Assembly (NCBI GenBank): GCA_964036315.1
Contig: OZ038488.1
Location: 62,564,254 to 62,628,253 of the forward strand
Source of the DNA: Acanthosepion esculentum
Taxonomy: Eukaryota > Mollusca > Cephalopoda > Sepiida > Sepiidae
Direction: 5' to 3'
DNA length: 64,000 bases
Made by a program: the position numbers and the translations under genes
The notes under the pieces: generated by a model
Told to the model about the DNA's origin: nothing
Seen by the model: only the letters and a program-made list of their open reading frames with translations
Database searches by the model: none
Part shown: positions 10,639 to 21,546 of the stretch, in pieces
How the letters are laid out: the number at the start of each line of letters is the position of its first letter
Position numbering within the stretch: position 1 is the stretch's first letter

Positions 10639-10640
<2 letters not shown>
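9486..10640. other. no recognised feature
   Basis: Only small ORFs without recognisable domains and a C10 run near 9630. Nothing defensible. Confidence 0.5.

Positions 10641-10641
<1 letters not shown>

Positions 10642-10690
<49 letters not shown>
10642..10690. repeat. (GA)n microsatellite
   Basis: A GA run of about 49 bp. The 99-residue ORF crossing it owes an (RE)n segment to the repeat. Confidence 0.95.
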
Positions 10691-10693
<3 letters not shown>

Positions 10694-10888
10694 CAACATA
10701 TGAGTAAATTGGCGCCGATGACCAAGACCCACCCCAGCAGAATCGAGGGAAAATACAACATTAATATCTACTACTATGATTCTGTCTCATAATTTTAACG
10801 TTGGCATATAAATGTTTTATTTCACACGTAACATAGGGTCATCTCTTAATAACATTCTATTTCAGTGTTTTTTCAGCCAACCGGGGCT

Positions 10889-11260
10889 TTACGACTATAT
10901 CACGTTGAAACATCGGTTCCCATACGATCACCGGTTAAACAACGTCGAGTCTGGCCAGCATTTAGGTGGGTGACATTTTGAAAATACCAAGTGCTGTAAG
11001 CTTGGATGTGGGGGTGGTGTAATAGATAACAGCTCGAAATTGGAACTCGAAAAGTGGAGTTCCAATTCCATTCGGGTTCGTTATATTTACTTAGGCAAAA
11101 AGTACTCTTGGGAAAGACATAAATACACCTCTTCTCCTCCCCAACTATGGATTAATTAGTAGAACGTTTATCAGTAAATCGTCCTTATCTCAGAATTATT
11201 CTTACACTCTAAAAATATTTTCCGTTTTTAAAACACCACAAAAATGTTAACTCATAAAAA
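10889..11260 (+). mobile_element. 5S rRNA-derived SINE with tRNA-like second part
   Basis: The 5S part is at 10890-11003: ATCACGTTGAAACATCGGTT, then CGATCACCGGTTAAACAACG, GGTGGGTGAC and GTGCTGTAAGCTTGG. A tRNA-like part follows (GGTGTAATAGATAAC...GGAGTTCCAATTCC). The common block comes next (CTCTTGGGAAAGACAT...CTATGGATTAATTAGTAG). About 80 bp more (ATTATTCTTAC...AAAATATTTTC) are shared with the copy at 18.4 kb, so the 3' end runs to about 11260. Confidence 0.88.
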
Positions 11261-11519
11261 AACAATATATTAGCTAATATTAGATAAACAAATGGTAATT
11301 TTCCTTTTCTATTTCCAATTCTTAAAGCTACGATAATACAGACACTATTAACAGACATAAAAATAATTAGACTGGAGAAAATAAATAATAAAACACGTTT
11401 TTGCCTAAGGAGATTGCAAAATTGAAATTTCACTTTAAAACTGACAACGCTTGTAAATTGGAAACTCACAAAACACTTATTGTTGTATATATAATTTAAA
11501 TATCACTCTGTTTACTATT
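11261..11519. other. no recognised feature
   Basis: An 86-residue hydrophobic minus ORF overlaps the SINE 3' end and has no recognisable domain. Confidence 0.45.
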
Positions 11520-12400
11520 CCTTGGTTAATATTAATCAGATACGACTGCAGGCTACTAATATGGGGATCTTTCAAAAATTTATAAGCCTCATCAAAATGG
11601 AGATGGAGAAACAAGACAGTTTTTCATTATTTTTCAATAGAATCTCACTTGACATCACTGCCCTTTGTCCAACGATGCATAAGCATTGCAATCCAATCAC
11701 GGAAGAAGGTGGCGTCCTGGTACTAGAAAAATCCCCCATAGCACATATGATCTCATCACTGTTTCCAAAATGTCAACATGGCAAATGGGATTTGAGTTTA
11801 AGAAACAGGAACAATTCAGATGGAGCTAAATTTTGTAAGGGGGATAGGGTAGCAATTCAAAGCCACATTTGGTTGATTCAGCTACTGAAAGATGAGCAGT
11901 GTGAAAGAAATAACAGAAGACACCACCTTACCAACAGACGCTACCTTCTTGAACATCTTCGGAGTTAGAGAATCAGAGCGTTTCCACTACTTGCATTGAA
12001 TCGTTGATTCACGTTCTAAGTGGTGAACCCAGGTCTCATCTTGAGTTATTAATCTGCGGTGGAAATACTCAGTGTCAGCTTGGAAGCGAGTCAGAATTGT
12101 CCTGAAAAAATGTTAACCATTTTCATCTTCTGCTCAAGGGTCAGCATTGTTGGGGCCCATCTTACAGACAGCTTGCACATCCCGAAGATCTCAGTTAAAA
12201 CAGTATGTACCGAACCAGAACTAATGCCTATAGACTTAGCTATCTGCTGGCCAGTAAGATGTCTGTCATCCAAAACACTACAGTAAATGGCATCAACTTG
12301 TTCATCAATCGATGAGGATTTTGGACGATATGCGCGAGGGTTATCTTCTGTGCTGCCATGCTCCGTTTGAATTCTGTAGCCCACAGTTGCATGGGAAGGG
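11520..12400 (-). pseudogene. mariner-like transposase pseudogene (copy B)
   Basis: The minus frame at 12384-12091 keeps the N-terminal HTH region: DDRHLTGQQIAKSIGISSG, SVHTVLTEIFGMCKLSVRW and MLTLEQK. Further along, with frameshifts, come TQDETWVHHLERES, SLTPKMFKKVASVGKV and an eroded SPDLAPS/LKSHL region. Stops and frameshifts are frequent. The order of blocks is that of mariner (DD34D) transposases. It lies directly downstream of a second copy in the same orientation. Confidence 0.86.
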
Positions 12401-12424
12401 GAATCCTCAGCAAGTTGTCTCGTT

Positions 12425-13080
12425 CAGCTAATGCAACCTGAGCAGTGTGAATGGGCGTGTTATCCTAGAGCAAGAACACACCACCTGCCCTCAACTTTTC
12501 TCTGCGTTTTGACTAGATTGTTTCCTTCAGTTTTCTTAATTCTGATTCATAATACTGTCCATTAATCGTTTATTGCTTTTCTAGGTAGTCTATCATGATT
12601 ACGCCTTCAGAATCCAAATTACGGCTTCAGAATCCAAAGAAAACCAAAGCCATCATCTTACCAACAGACGATTCTTGCTTGAAATTCTTCGTGTGTGAAG
12701 AACTAGCGTGTTTCCTTTGTTTGCATTGAATCTTTGATTCATGTTCGAAGTGGTGAACACAAGATTCATCTTGAGTTACTAATTTGCGGTGGAAATTCTA
12801 AGGTTCAGCCTGGATGCGTTTCAGAATAGTCCTAGAAATTTCAGCTTCTGCTCTGGGGACAGCATTGTTGGGACCTATCTTACAGACAGCTTGCACATCC
12901 CCAAGATCTCAATTAAAACAGTATGTACCGAACCAAAACTAATGCCTATGGACATAGCTAAATTGTTCCTGTCCTGTTTGCATTCCGCGGCACATTTCTT
13001 TATAGTTGCAAAGATGTCCTGGGGCCTATATTTTGCAGATACTTTATGATATTTCGGGCCTTTGAAATTTTTTTCCATTT
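12425..13080 (-). pseudogene. mariner-like transposase pseudogene (copy A)
   Basis: On the minus strand from 12950: SIGISFGSVHTVLIEILGMC, LSPEQKLKF, a degraded HH(F)-type block and VDYLEKQ...INGQYYESELRKL. The catalytic-region block DNTPIHTAQVALAE follows near 12470. Then it switches into the start of copy B at about 12400. Copy A therefore lacks its own C-terminus, and copy B lacks its own N-terminal leader. Confidence 0.84.
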
Positions 13081-13630
13081 TTCCAATGCATGATTTATTG
13101 CTGGTATTTTTTTAGTTTTTCAAAAAATGTTTTGCAGTAATATTGTTTTCAAAATTCTACTGCTGATATTTTTTTTTCAAAAATCTATTGCTGGTAATAA
13201 TTTTTTTCAAAAAATCTATTCCTGGTATTAAAACCTATTTTTACACTTTCATAGTGTTTTGAACCCAGTTTGGGTGTTAACTATTTGCCCATGGCTGGGA
13301 CCCTAGCATGTGCTCAGGCTCCGGGTCAGGGTGGTCCTGGGAACACCAGCAATTAAGAGGTGGTTCCACACTCCTGAGCAGAGGCCTCGCTGCCGAATGT
13401 AGTTTATCGTCATACCCAGGACGCGGATGTTGTTCATCATCACATCATTGGAGGAAGGGTCTTACACCTGTGCAGAGGTACAGTCGCCGTATTCTGAATC
13501 CCAATCTGACTGGGCGAGATCGATATTGAAATATAGGGCTGTTTGTTTATAAGTTTTCATTTGGTAAACAAATATATATTTAAATCTATTCGTTCGTCAA
13601 ACATGTTGGAATAGTTATCTGCTATATTTC
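13081..13630. other. GC-richer island, unassigned
   Basis: 13270-13530 is noticeably GC-richer than its surroundings and carries a 73-residue ORF (13308-13529) with no recognisable domain. The preceding 13080-13260 holds several imperfect copies of an ATTGCTGGTATTTTTTTCAAAA-like phrase, a short diverged tandem repeat. Confidence 0.45.
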
Positions 13631-14590
13631 AGGAGGTTGGCTACGCAAATACCTCAAAGGCATGTGATACGGCGTGGAGTAGTTGATTGCTACGCAATCA
13701 CTCCTACACTGACAACTTTGGAAGAGTCATTACAATTATCAAGTTCTTTTCTGGTAGGTCCATGAAGATCGTTGTTAATAGTCAGTCTTTGGTAGCCTAT
13801 TAGATCAATTCAGGCATCCCCAGACTCTCTTTGATACGCCTACCCATTTCTACTTTATATCGCCAAAATACCTAGGAATATTCTCAAATTGATACCATAG
13901 TTTATGGGTGTAGAACCAAAATCCAAGTTAATCAGAGCCTGAAACCGGATCTCTACTCTAACTTAGTCTTCCGTCATTGAGCTGTTAGACCTAACTTGTA
14001 AGATTCTGTACGTGCAAAAAACAAGCTGGCAAGGGTTCATCATCCCCAAGCAGACACTGAATTTACATCTGTCACGATGAATCATTTCACCTTCAATGAA
14101 GCTCCTTGCTTTGGGCATTGACTGAGAAAATATAAACGATAAATCGCTAAAGATACTGGAAAAATGTTCCGGTTCCTTTACGGCTCCAATAAGTACTAGA
14201 CTGTTTTCTAATATGCTCTATCTTTACAAAAACCAGATCAGACCAAAGATCCTCATTTGCCTGTCATGGCAGAGTTCAAAAGCATCCATGCGGCCTTTTG
14301 GGTAATGAATTATTTTCCACCATAGAACCCCTTTCCTACAAAGGAATGCTACGAGCATCTCGCCGCTCTATCGCTATTTCCATGGGCATGTGTTATGAAG
14401 ATATACATTCCTTAAGCCCACCACCCCTAACCATTACAACTGGGAACTGTCATGCCACGTACACAAGGGATAGCTTCTTCCCAAGAACTGTTGCTTTGTA
14501 GAACAATCCCGACAGAAAGTTTTCTCGACCACTACGATCTTGACCTCAAGACTAGAGTTAACCGTTATCTTTTTGCGTAGCCCTATGGAC
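13630..14590 (+). pseudogene. Jockey/CR1-like LINE reverse transcriptase pseudogene
   Basis: In shifting plus frames I read CDTAWS, a FSGRSMKIVVNSQSLVAY block and NSGIP...TLY. A long eroded middle follows, then the C-terminal blocks SIAISMGMCYEDIHSL, TGNCHATYTRDSFFPRTVAL and, after a frameshift, LSFCVALWTS. The SFFPRT...LWN motif closes the ORF of this LINE group. RT catalytic residues are not readable. Confidence 0.75.
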
Positions 14591-14899
14591 TTCACTTCTT
14601 GCTCTTTCTTACGGAGTGTGAAAGAATAAGAAAAAAGAGAAGCATTATTAAGGAGCTAGATCAATAAAAGTACAAGAACTCAGAACACAGAAGATAACGA
14701 TTGACATTGCATTTAAAATTTTCAAGATCAAACTAGACTTGGAAGAAAGAAGCCGTAAGAGAGTTCAACAAGCGAGAGGTACGGTAGAAAAAAACTGTTA
14801 TCATAGAACTTACGGTTACATCTAGCCAAATCACCTGTAATGTGATATGACATTGCCGCCAATTTGGCGTTTAAATCCGTAGCGTCTAGTTACCATAAA

Positions 14900-15403
14900 T
14901 GGAATATATATTTATTTGTAAAAAATACAAAATGTGGCACAAGGCCAAAAAGGCAAATGAGGAAAAGGACGGTCTTCTTCTGTCTTTAATTTAAACTTAG
15001 TGTTATGATGTTGGTTTGGGGTTTGTAGAGACAAACGCCAAATAACACGTAACAATAAAAAGGGTTTTAATAGGTTGGTTAAAACGTACAGAAATCGCCT
15101 GAGTAGTCTATATCTAGCTCAGCGGAACTTTCTCCCTGTCTCTCGACGTGCCACTATTTACAGTCTTTAGACGCAGACAAGTTCATCTTCAAGAGGGGTG
15201 GTAGGTTTCCGACACAACACTTAGCTTGCCACAATCATTGACCCAAACATACCACAATATTCCCAACAACAAAACAACGTATTCTTACCATTCTTACTAC
15301 ATCCACCATAATACATCATGCCTGCATAAAAGTCCTCACTAGTCCCCATATATACACTTCATTGTCTGCCGGCGGAGGGGAATAAAACAACAATTTAAAA
15401 AAA
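14900..15403 (-). mobile_element. retroposon with GGCCTTGTGCCACAT tail, inserted in a LINE
   Basis: About 280 bp once the solo LTR is subtracted. On the minus strand it runs from TTTTATTCCCCTCCGCC through CCCAAACATACC-complement sequence to GGCCTTGTGCCACATTTTGTA. It matches 16986-17354 on the other strand over most of its length. The 9-bp target duplication TACCATAAA brackets it. No tRNA or 5S head was recognised. Confidence 0.75.
15001..15219. mobile_element. solo LTR with 5-bp target duplication
   Basis: The 219-bp element begins TGTTATGATG and ends CACAACA, so its termini are TGTT...AACA. It is flanked by perfect direct repeats CTTAG (14996-15000 and 15220-15224). The empty site, ...ACTTAGCT..., is preserved in the related retroposon at about 17260. 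An AATAAA lies near 15052. Strand is left open because no internal region remains. Confidence 0.9.
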
Positions 15404-15740
15404 TACCATAAAGAGTTCGTCTGTACAATTACTATGAAAATATTTATAGAAAAGGCACATTACGGCGGTGGGAATGGGACTGAAGCCGAGAAGCCGTAAG
15501 GATTAATTACTTTGCAGTTTCTTTGAATTTTAACAAGGCACTATAAATTGAACACCAGGTTATATGTGGCAGCAATACCTTCAGCAAAAAGTAGACGCTT
15601 TTTCCCCGCGTACGGCAGATTGTACAGCTTACATTAATTTCAGTCCGTTTGATTTCTAAAGGGGCGTTAAACAAGCCTTTGGGGAATTGACTTAGCGTAT
15701 CATCCAACAGAGTCTATATATATTTACCTCCAATTACTGG

Positions 15741-16780
15741 AGAGTTATAGTTAGAAATAAAGTGTTGTGCCACTATTTCAGTTGAATGCCATGCAAAATG
15801 CATTTTAATTTTTCAGAAGCGAGTATTTTAAAGCTGATTCCTGGTTGAATGCGTCGGTGAAGTAACATTCATCGGTTCAAATGCTAAAATAGTTCAGCAA
15901 GTTTAAATTCTGAGGTTTTAGCTTTCATTTTGCACTAATGGGGTTGAAAAGGCATTAATCTATCACTTGAACTACCCAGCTATGAGCAAAATAGTATAAT
16001 ACTCGAAGCTATTTAGCAATTATAAAACAACCACGGTAGGAGAAGGAATATTCTGAATTCAAACCATATGGGATCCAACTGAATCTTTTTCAGGAATGAT
16101 CATGGTAATGTCGAGTTAAAGTGAAAGAAGCTGTGAAGCGTCATGACTGCCTTCATTTTGAATGAACACGGCACTTAAGAAAATGTTTACTAATTTGGCT
16201 TTAAAGTTCAGCTATGGCTCTTTCTTTAGTATAGAAAAAATAAATTTTGTAAGCTAAATGTGGATTTTAAAAGTTATTAGAGATACCAATGCAAGTAGTA
16301 GTATCAATTAAGCAGGTTAATATTAACAACCTGTTTATGTACCAATCAAATTCTATTCAAAATATACTTTTTCTCACCAACAACTATTTAATATCGGAGG
16401 ATGGTTTCACTGACATGTTCAAAATCAATGCATAGTACGATTTAAATTGACCACACAAGAAATGCATTAAAAGTTAATGTTTTAAAACAATAGAGATTAA
16501 GTAAACAAAAACAAATGAAAATCGGAATAGAAATGATAAAGTTAATAGAGAAATAACTATTAATAAGAAAGGAAAAGTGTTAACGAGATGCGCCAATAAA
16601 TTATTTATACCCACGCAAATAAGGCAGTTTGATCGATATTTACAATTAAGATTAATTAAACTGTGAGTTGAACAATAAGCTTTTCAAAAAAGATAAAAAT
16701 GAAAGTGTCAAATGATTTATGGCCTTGTGATTCAACTGTCTATAAAACCAAACCCCACGTGATTTCGGGCTAATTAAAAT
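15741..16780. other. no recognised feature
   Basis: AT-rich spacer between two inverted LINE copies with no motif recognised. Confidence 0.5.
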
Positions 16781-17570
16781 CTCATTCAGGACGTTCGTGT
16801 TCCTGCTATATATTTAGAGAGCCTTGATAAAAATCCAACCATGAATCTGCAATGTCGTTGGTTTTTACCAGGCATTTCGGCTTCAGTCATATTCTCAGCG
16901 CCATAACGTCGTTTTCCTTTACTTTTTCTATAAATATTTTCATGGTAATTGTTCTGGTGAACTTTCATTTCATTTCATTTCTGGTGGGGAGTTTTATTTA
17001 CTAATATTATTTTTCTTTAGTTTCTTGTAAATATTTTGTATTCATATTGTAAATACTCATTGGGGTTAGTTTTTAAAATTGTTATTTTATTCCCCTCCCC
17101 CACCCCACAGACGCTGAATTGTAAATATGGGGACGAGTTAGTATTTTCATAGCGACAGTGAGGTATTATGTTGGTTTTAGTAAGAACGGTACGTATGAAT
17201 GTGGTGTTTTGGTGTAAGGAATATTATTTGTACGATTGGGTCAATGTTTGCGGCTAGCTAAGTTATAGCTAAGACAGATGAAGACCGTCCTTTTTCCCCA
17301 ATGCCCCCTTCGGCCTTGTGCCATATTTCTGTATTTTCGCAGAATAAATATCACTTTCATTTCTGGTACCTAGACTCTATGAATTTAAGCGAAATATTAA
17401 ACTGGCAGCAAGATCTCATCATTTTACAGTTGAAATGGCTAGATGCAACCGTAAGTTCTACGCTAACAGTTTTTTCTATCGCTTGTCGAACTCATTTCTG
17501 GCTTCTTGCTATCCAGTCAACTTTAATCTTCAAAAATGTATATGCAAATTCCATTAACTACTGTCTTCCT
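16780..17570 (+). pseudogene. Jockey/CR1-like LINE C-terminal pseudogene, split by an insertion
   Basis: The 5' part (16790-16972) reads YIFRALIKIQP, then NVVFLYFFYKYFHGNCSGEL with frameshifts. The 3' part (17362-17570) reads VPRLYEFKRNIKLAARSHHF, TVEMARCNRKFYANSFF and PVNFNLQKC. The insertion 16986-17354 separates GEL from VPRLYEF. It is the inverted counterpart of 14.6-15.7 kb. Confidence 0.8.
16986..17354 (+). mobile_element. 369-bp retroposon with GGCCTTGTGCCA tail
   Basis: Flanked by 13-bp direct repeats TTTCATTTCTGGT (16973-16985 and 17355-17367), a target-site duplication. It starts GGGGAGTTTTATTT and ends CGGCCTTGTGCCATATTTCTG...AATAAATATCA. It is about 85 bp longer at its 5' end than the copy at 14.9-15.4 kb and retains the empty site of the solo LTR. 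Confidence 0.85.
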
Positions 17571-17604
17571 AATTCATTTACTTTTATTGTTCTCTCTCCG
17601 TAAT

Positions 17605-17752
17605 AATAGTTGTTTTACAAGCGTAGATTAGATTTAGTACAAGACCGAAATTATGAGGTGCCCAATGAGGATAGACAGAATTCACTACTCAGTCATAATT
17701 GATCTAGTTAACCATGTTAACCATTACACCATGTCGAAATGTCCTGCCGCCT
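17605..17752 (-). mobile_element. tRNA-derived SINE copy
   Basis: Minus strand: GACATGGTGTAATGGTTAAC, ...GATCAATTATGACTGAGTAG, tail CTTGTACTAAATCTAATCTA. Same family as 7.5 and 21.6 kb. It is preceded by another LINE/retroposon, as often for this family. Confidence 0.82.
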
Positions 17753-18420
17753 TAATAATATATTTCTTTTTCTCATATTCTGTCTTACTTAGTAAATTCT
17801 TGCGTTTTAGTGGCTTTATTGCCTTGCTTGGGAGCAAAAATGAAAAATATTATTAATATTATCTATATATTTATATGTATACTTTGATAGCAATATAGAA
17901 AATTCTGTCTTCCCAAATTATCATTTCAGACTATCACTTCCCTATACAATATCTCTCCTGCTTTGTCCCTTACACCAATATATATGTAGAGAGAAGGTTT
18001 ATGTAACCTAAAAGACACGACCAACCCAAATCATAATATTCGCTCATATCCTAGGAATGGCCACCGAGAGATTATTCCATGCGTCCATAAGAGAAGCCAG
18101 AAAGCGCTGCAGAAAAAAGTATAAAAACATGGCGGAAGAACATACAAGATTTCACCGAGCAGGGCTTGACCTAGGATCAAGTTTGTACCGGAGAAAGATG
18201 AATACAAATTTGTCTGTTATATGACAGCTAGTAACGGAAACCAACGAACAAACTTTGATGACAGATGAATCAGGCAATAAATACGAATAAAAATTTCGGT
18301 AGATAAAAAAAAAAAGAATGCGGTAATTACTATATGAGATAAGCATATGAGACCGTCACATGAATTTTGCTGTCGTACCTCTGCATATAAACGAGTGCTG
18401 ATAAGTTCTTTTCCAGGATT
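17753..18420. other. no recognised feature
   Basis: No recognisable element. A run of A near 18310 and small ORFs only. Confidence 0.5.
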
Positions 18421-18790
18421 ATGACCACACCACGTTGAAACACTGGTTCATGTACCATTAACGATGTTAAGCAACGTCGAGCGTAGTCAGGAACTAGATG
18501 GGTGACGGCTTGAGAATACCAGAAGCTGTAAGCTTAGATGTACGGGTGATGTAATAGAAAAATGGTTCGGAATTGTTAATCGGAGAGCCGAGTTCCAATT
18601 CCCATTGTGTTTGTTTCACTTACGCGCAAATACCATTGGGAGAGATATGAAATCACCTCTTTTACTCCAGCTATGGGTTAATTATTAAAACTTCTATCAC
18701 TAAACCATTATTATCTCCAAAAATATTCTTACAATTGAAAAATATTTTATGGCTTTAAATAACCACAGAAAAAATCTTCCTGATTTGACT
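18421..18790 (+). mobile_element. 5S rRNA-derived SINE with tRNA-like second part
   Basis: 5S part: ACCACGTTGAAACACTGGTT, GATGTTAAGCAACGTCGAGC, GATGGGTGACGGC, GAATACCAGAAGCTGTAAGC. Then a tRNA-like part (GGTGATGTAATAG...GAGAGCCGAGTTCCAATTCC). Then the shared block (CATTGGGAGAGATATGAAAT...CTATGGGTTAATTA) and the 3' extension shared with 11.2 kb. Confidence 0.88.
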
Positions 18791-19019
18791 GAAATATTTT
18801 CAACGAACTATTATCATTTTTCCGTGTGTGTTTATTTTGCTATTAACAAATAAATTAATAATGATTTCTAAATCTATATTTCTTATCTTACCTATTATTC
18901 TATATTCTATGTCGTCTAATGACATGACGGAAAATGTCTATCCCCAATTTTCTACGCTTTCTCGTTTTTGACAATGTTTGTCCATTTCTTTTTGTTCCAT
19001 ATTCTGTTTCCTATTTACA

Positions 19020-19480
19020 CAAACTTGTTTGATAGTTCGCTCACTGTTTCCAATTGTCCATTCTTACATTAGATATCCCTTGTGAGTATCGAATTCGCCA
19101 AGCTATCTTTCCTCATTATGCAACCAAAATATTTAAAATGACTATGATTGTATATTACATTTCATTTTCCTTTAAACTTCCTTCTTGCTTACACGGTGCG
19201 TCCAGACTATTCCCATCATATTTCTGTAGAAAGACATCTATGTTATCTCAAGTCTTCTGTTCAGCTATGAGCAAACTGTCCAACATTCTCTGTCATATAG
19301 GATGATTTATATTACGTAGCAGTTAAGCTATCTTTTCTTTGTTTCTAATGATTTTTTATTGTTTCTTATTACTTTGCTAAGCATTTGGAAAGCATCTTTC
19401 GTTATTCGAAAACGCTTTACCATTTCCGTCTCGCATTTCCCATAGATTCATTAAATGAACTTTATATCAACTCCTGTTGA
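19020..19480 (-). pseudogene. RTE-like LINE fragment (post-RT region)
   Basis: The minus strand carries the same order as other copies: a KDAFQMLSKVIRNN-like start and ...YDRECWT. A KMKCN...FKYFGCIMRKDSLANS-like block precedes the end near 19020. Frame is heavily broken. Confidence 0.7.
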
Positions 19481-20500
19481 GTCATTTATAGGATTAAACT
19501 AAAAAAAATAATTGTAAAAGTATCATATGTTAGGTTTACTCTAAAGTCCAAACGTTAGCCACAGGACTCGTATCCAATAGTCTCAAGCAAGTTTACATCA
19601 GTCCACCCGAGTCAAAAAGGTACATATTTTTATGCTTTGCTCTCGAGTCAAGATGGTAGAAATTCATCGTGCTGATAACCAGGTCTGCAAATTTCCTCGC
19701 AGAAAATGGTCCTCATTTGGTGGAGTAACGTTTGGCGTATCCTAAGGCCCATCGGGGGAACGGTGTTAATTTTCAGATAATTTTAAAGACAAAAGTTTTA
19801 CAAACAAAACATATTACGCACTTTGACTTATTTCGAGTTGCAGAACGATGATTGAATCGTGCAATTATTTTTATTTCGATCGATTATTATTGAACTCAAT
19901 CAAGAAAACTATGTTATTGATTATTCTTCGCAGACAATAGATAAATGCTTTGTGACTGATTGTATAGATATTTACAAAACGTTATCAGACAGAGACTTGG
20001 TCCTATATCCCAGGTTGTCAACCAATCTACGTGAAGGAAAACTCTGAATTCGAACCACCCGAATCGGCCCTGTCTTTTTAGGCAAAGGCTAGAAAGTAAC
20101 TTAAAAACTCACATCGCATGTCGTCTCGAAGACAGAAACTGCGCCTTGCTCCTACTTCGAGCTACGACAAAAAATATTGAACTCTTAGTACAATGGTTTG
20201 AACAAGGCCAAGACTAGATTGCGGCCCGGTGCCTTCGTATTATGATTTCTGACAATTCACCCATGGATATATCACCTAAGGTACTTCAAACGACGACGAC
20301 GAATCTGGCGCAAGATCACATTAACGGTGTACCTAAATGGAATCGACATTACTATTTTAACATAAACTGAGCAATGGTGAGGGGAAAATGATCATTCAGG
20401 CCTTCATACTCTGGCGTCCATCTTCAAAGTCCACTCAATCAATAAGTTTTAAAAAGAGGGAACAGTAGAGAGGAAAACTGAATCAGGATGTCACAACAGG
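19481..20500. other. no recognised feature
   Basis: Nothing recognised. A 62-residue ORF (19859-20047) has no domain. Confidence 0.5.
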
Positions 20501-20735
20501 ACAAGACAACATCATTTCAACATAGAGCTAAAAAGATCAAATAGAAAAGATACATCTCAACTAATAACACGTTTGGCACCTAAGAGAGGGGTTTCAGCTA
20601 TGACAATCCAAGAAGCAGTGAAAAAATACTTGAAAATGAAATCGTACGTGAAACCTGTGAGGAAACCTGTTACTCCAGGACATAAAGTTAGAAGGTTATG
20701 GAGCCCCAAGATCATCTGAAATAAGTTTGAAAATT
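20500..20735 (+). pseudogene. Tc1/mariner-like transposase N-terminal fragment
   Basis: The plus frame reads NRKDTSQLITRLAPKRGVSA, MTIQEAVKKYLKMKSYVKPV and a KPVTPGHKVRRL block, then stops. This resembles the HTH plus linker (KMKSYV...LLTP...K..RL) of a Tc1-like transposase group. The catalytic half is absent. Assignment rests on short motifs only. Confidence 0.5.
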
Positions 20736-20739
20736 ATCC

Positions 20740-21540
20740 TTGAATAATATATATATATATTTGAACTTTATTTCAATTCTTTATGAGATTTCGATCCTTA
20801 GCTATAATTAATTAATGATGAAAATGCCATTTTCGTTTATGACTGATTTCATCACGATACTTCTGTTAAGCTTGGAGGGTAAACCTAAATTCTTTTTGCT
20901 CAAAACAGTGTTACAAAAACCTCTGCGTATTCCAGTAATATCATTTTAATCATTTATATGATACAACGGTTAAGAGCTTAATGTAACAATTTTGCTGTTA
21001 CACGATTCTGACTATTTTGCTGTTGCACCCGGTATATTAACTGTAATGAAAAAAGCAGCTCAGCCAAATAATTTCTTCAAGCCTCATATTAAAGGTCAAA
21101 GAGCCACATGTGTCTCGCGAGCCGCGGATCGGCCACCCGCTGAGATAGAGCAACAGTAGGCAGTGCAGGAATGATAGATTTATAAATGTGCAAAATGTAT
21201 TGACCATTACACTTCATTGAAGTCCTCTGTGCAAAATCGATTGTGACGAGAACATTTTTTTTTCTTGTACGACACAGCAAGCATGTTATATTTTATATAC
21301 TTATTGCCAATAATGGTATATATGCTCATATTTGTGCGTGTGTTATTTTGTATATGTATATATGTGCCTATTTTGCTGTATGTGCGTTCATGAATTCAGC
21401 GATTTGAATTTCTCGGGAACCGGTTGCGCGCATTTGAAACGAACTCGGTGCATGTGCATGAGGAGATCTTCAGCTGTTGACTTACGTAGACAGAAGAAAG
21501 CTTGTGTATTGCTTGGCAGTGGCATTCGTAATAAAAATGG
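20740..21540. other. no recognised feature
   Basis: A 15-bp TA run at about 20745 and small ORFs only. Confidence 0.5.
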
Positions 21541-21546
21541 GCGGGA

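Larger units (their letters stand above)
14620..15740 (-). pseudogene. Jockey/CR1-like LINE C-terminal pseudogene, split by an insertion
   Basis: Upstream part (minus, 15740-15413): VKIQRNCKVINPYG, then FYKYFHSNCTDEL. Downstream part (14890-14620): a VTRRYGFKRQ-like block, ARCNRKFYDNS and NVNRYLL. Between them sits the insertion 14900-15403, flanked by 9-bp direct repeats TACCATAAA (14891-14899 and 15404-15412). The LINE at 16.8-17.6 kb, in opposite orientation, has the equivalent insertion. Confidence 0.78.

Noticed and set aside
10493..10792. 99-residue ORF spanning the GA repeat
   Set aside because: About a quarter of it is (RE)n from the microsatellite, and the flanks have no recognisable domain.
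10889..11003. 5S rRNA gene
   Set aside because: Diverged from 5S at many positions and fused to a tRNA-like SINE body without a terminator. It is a SINE head.
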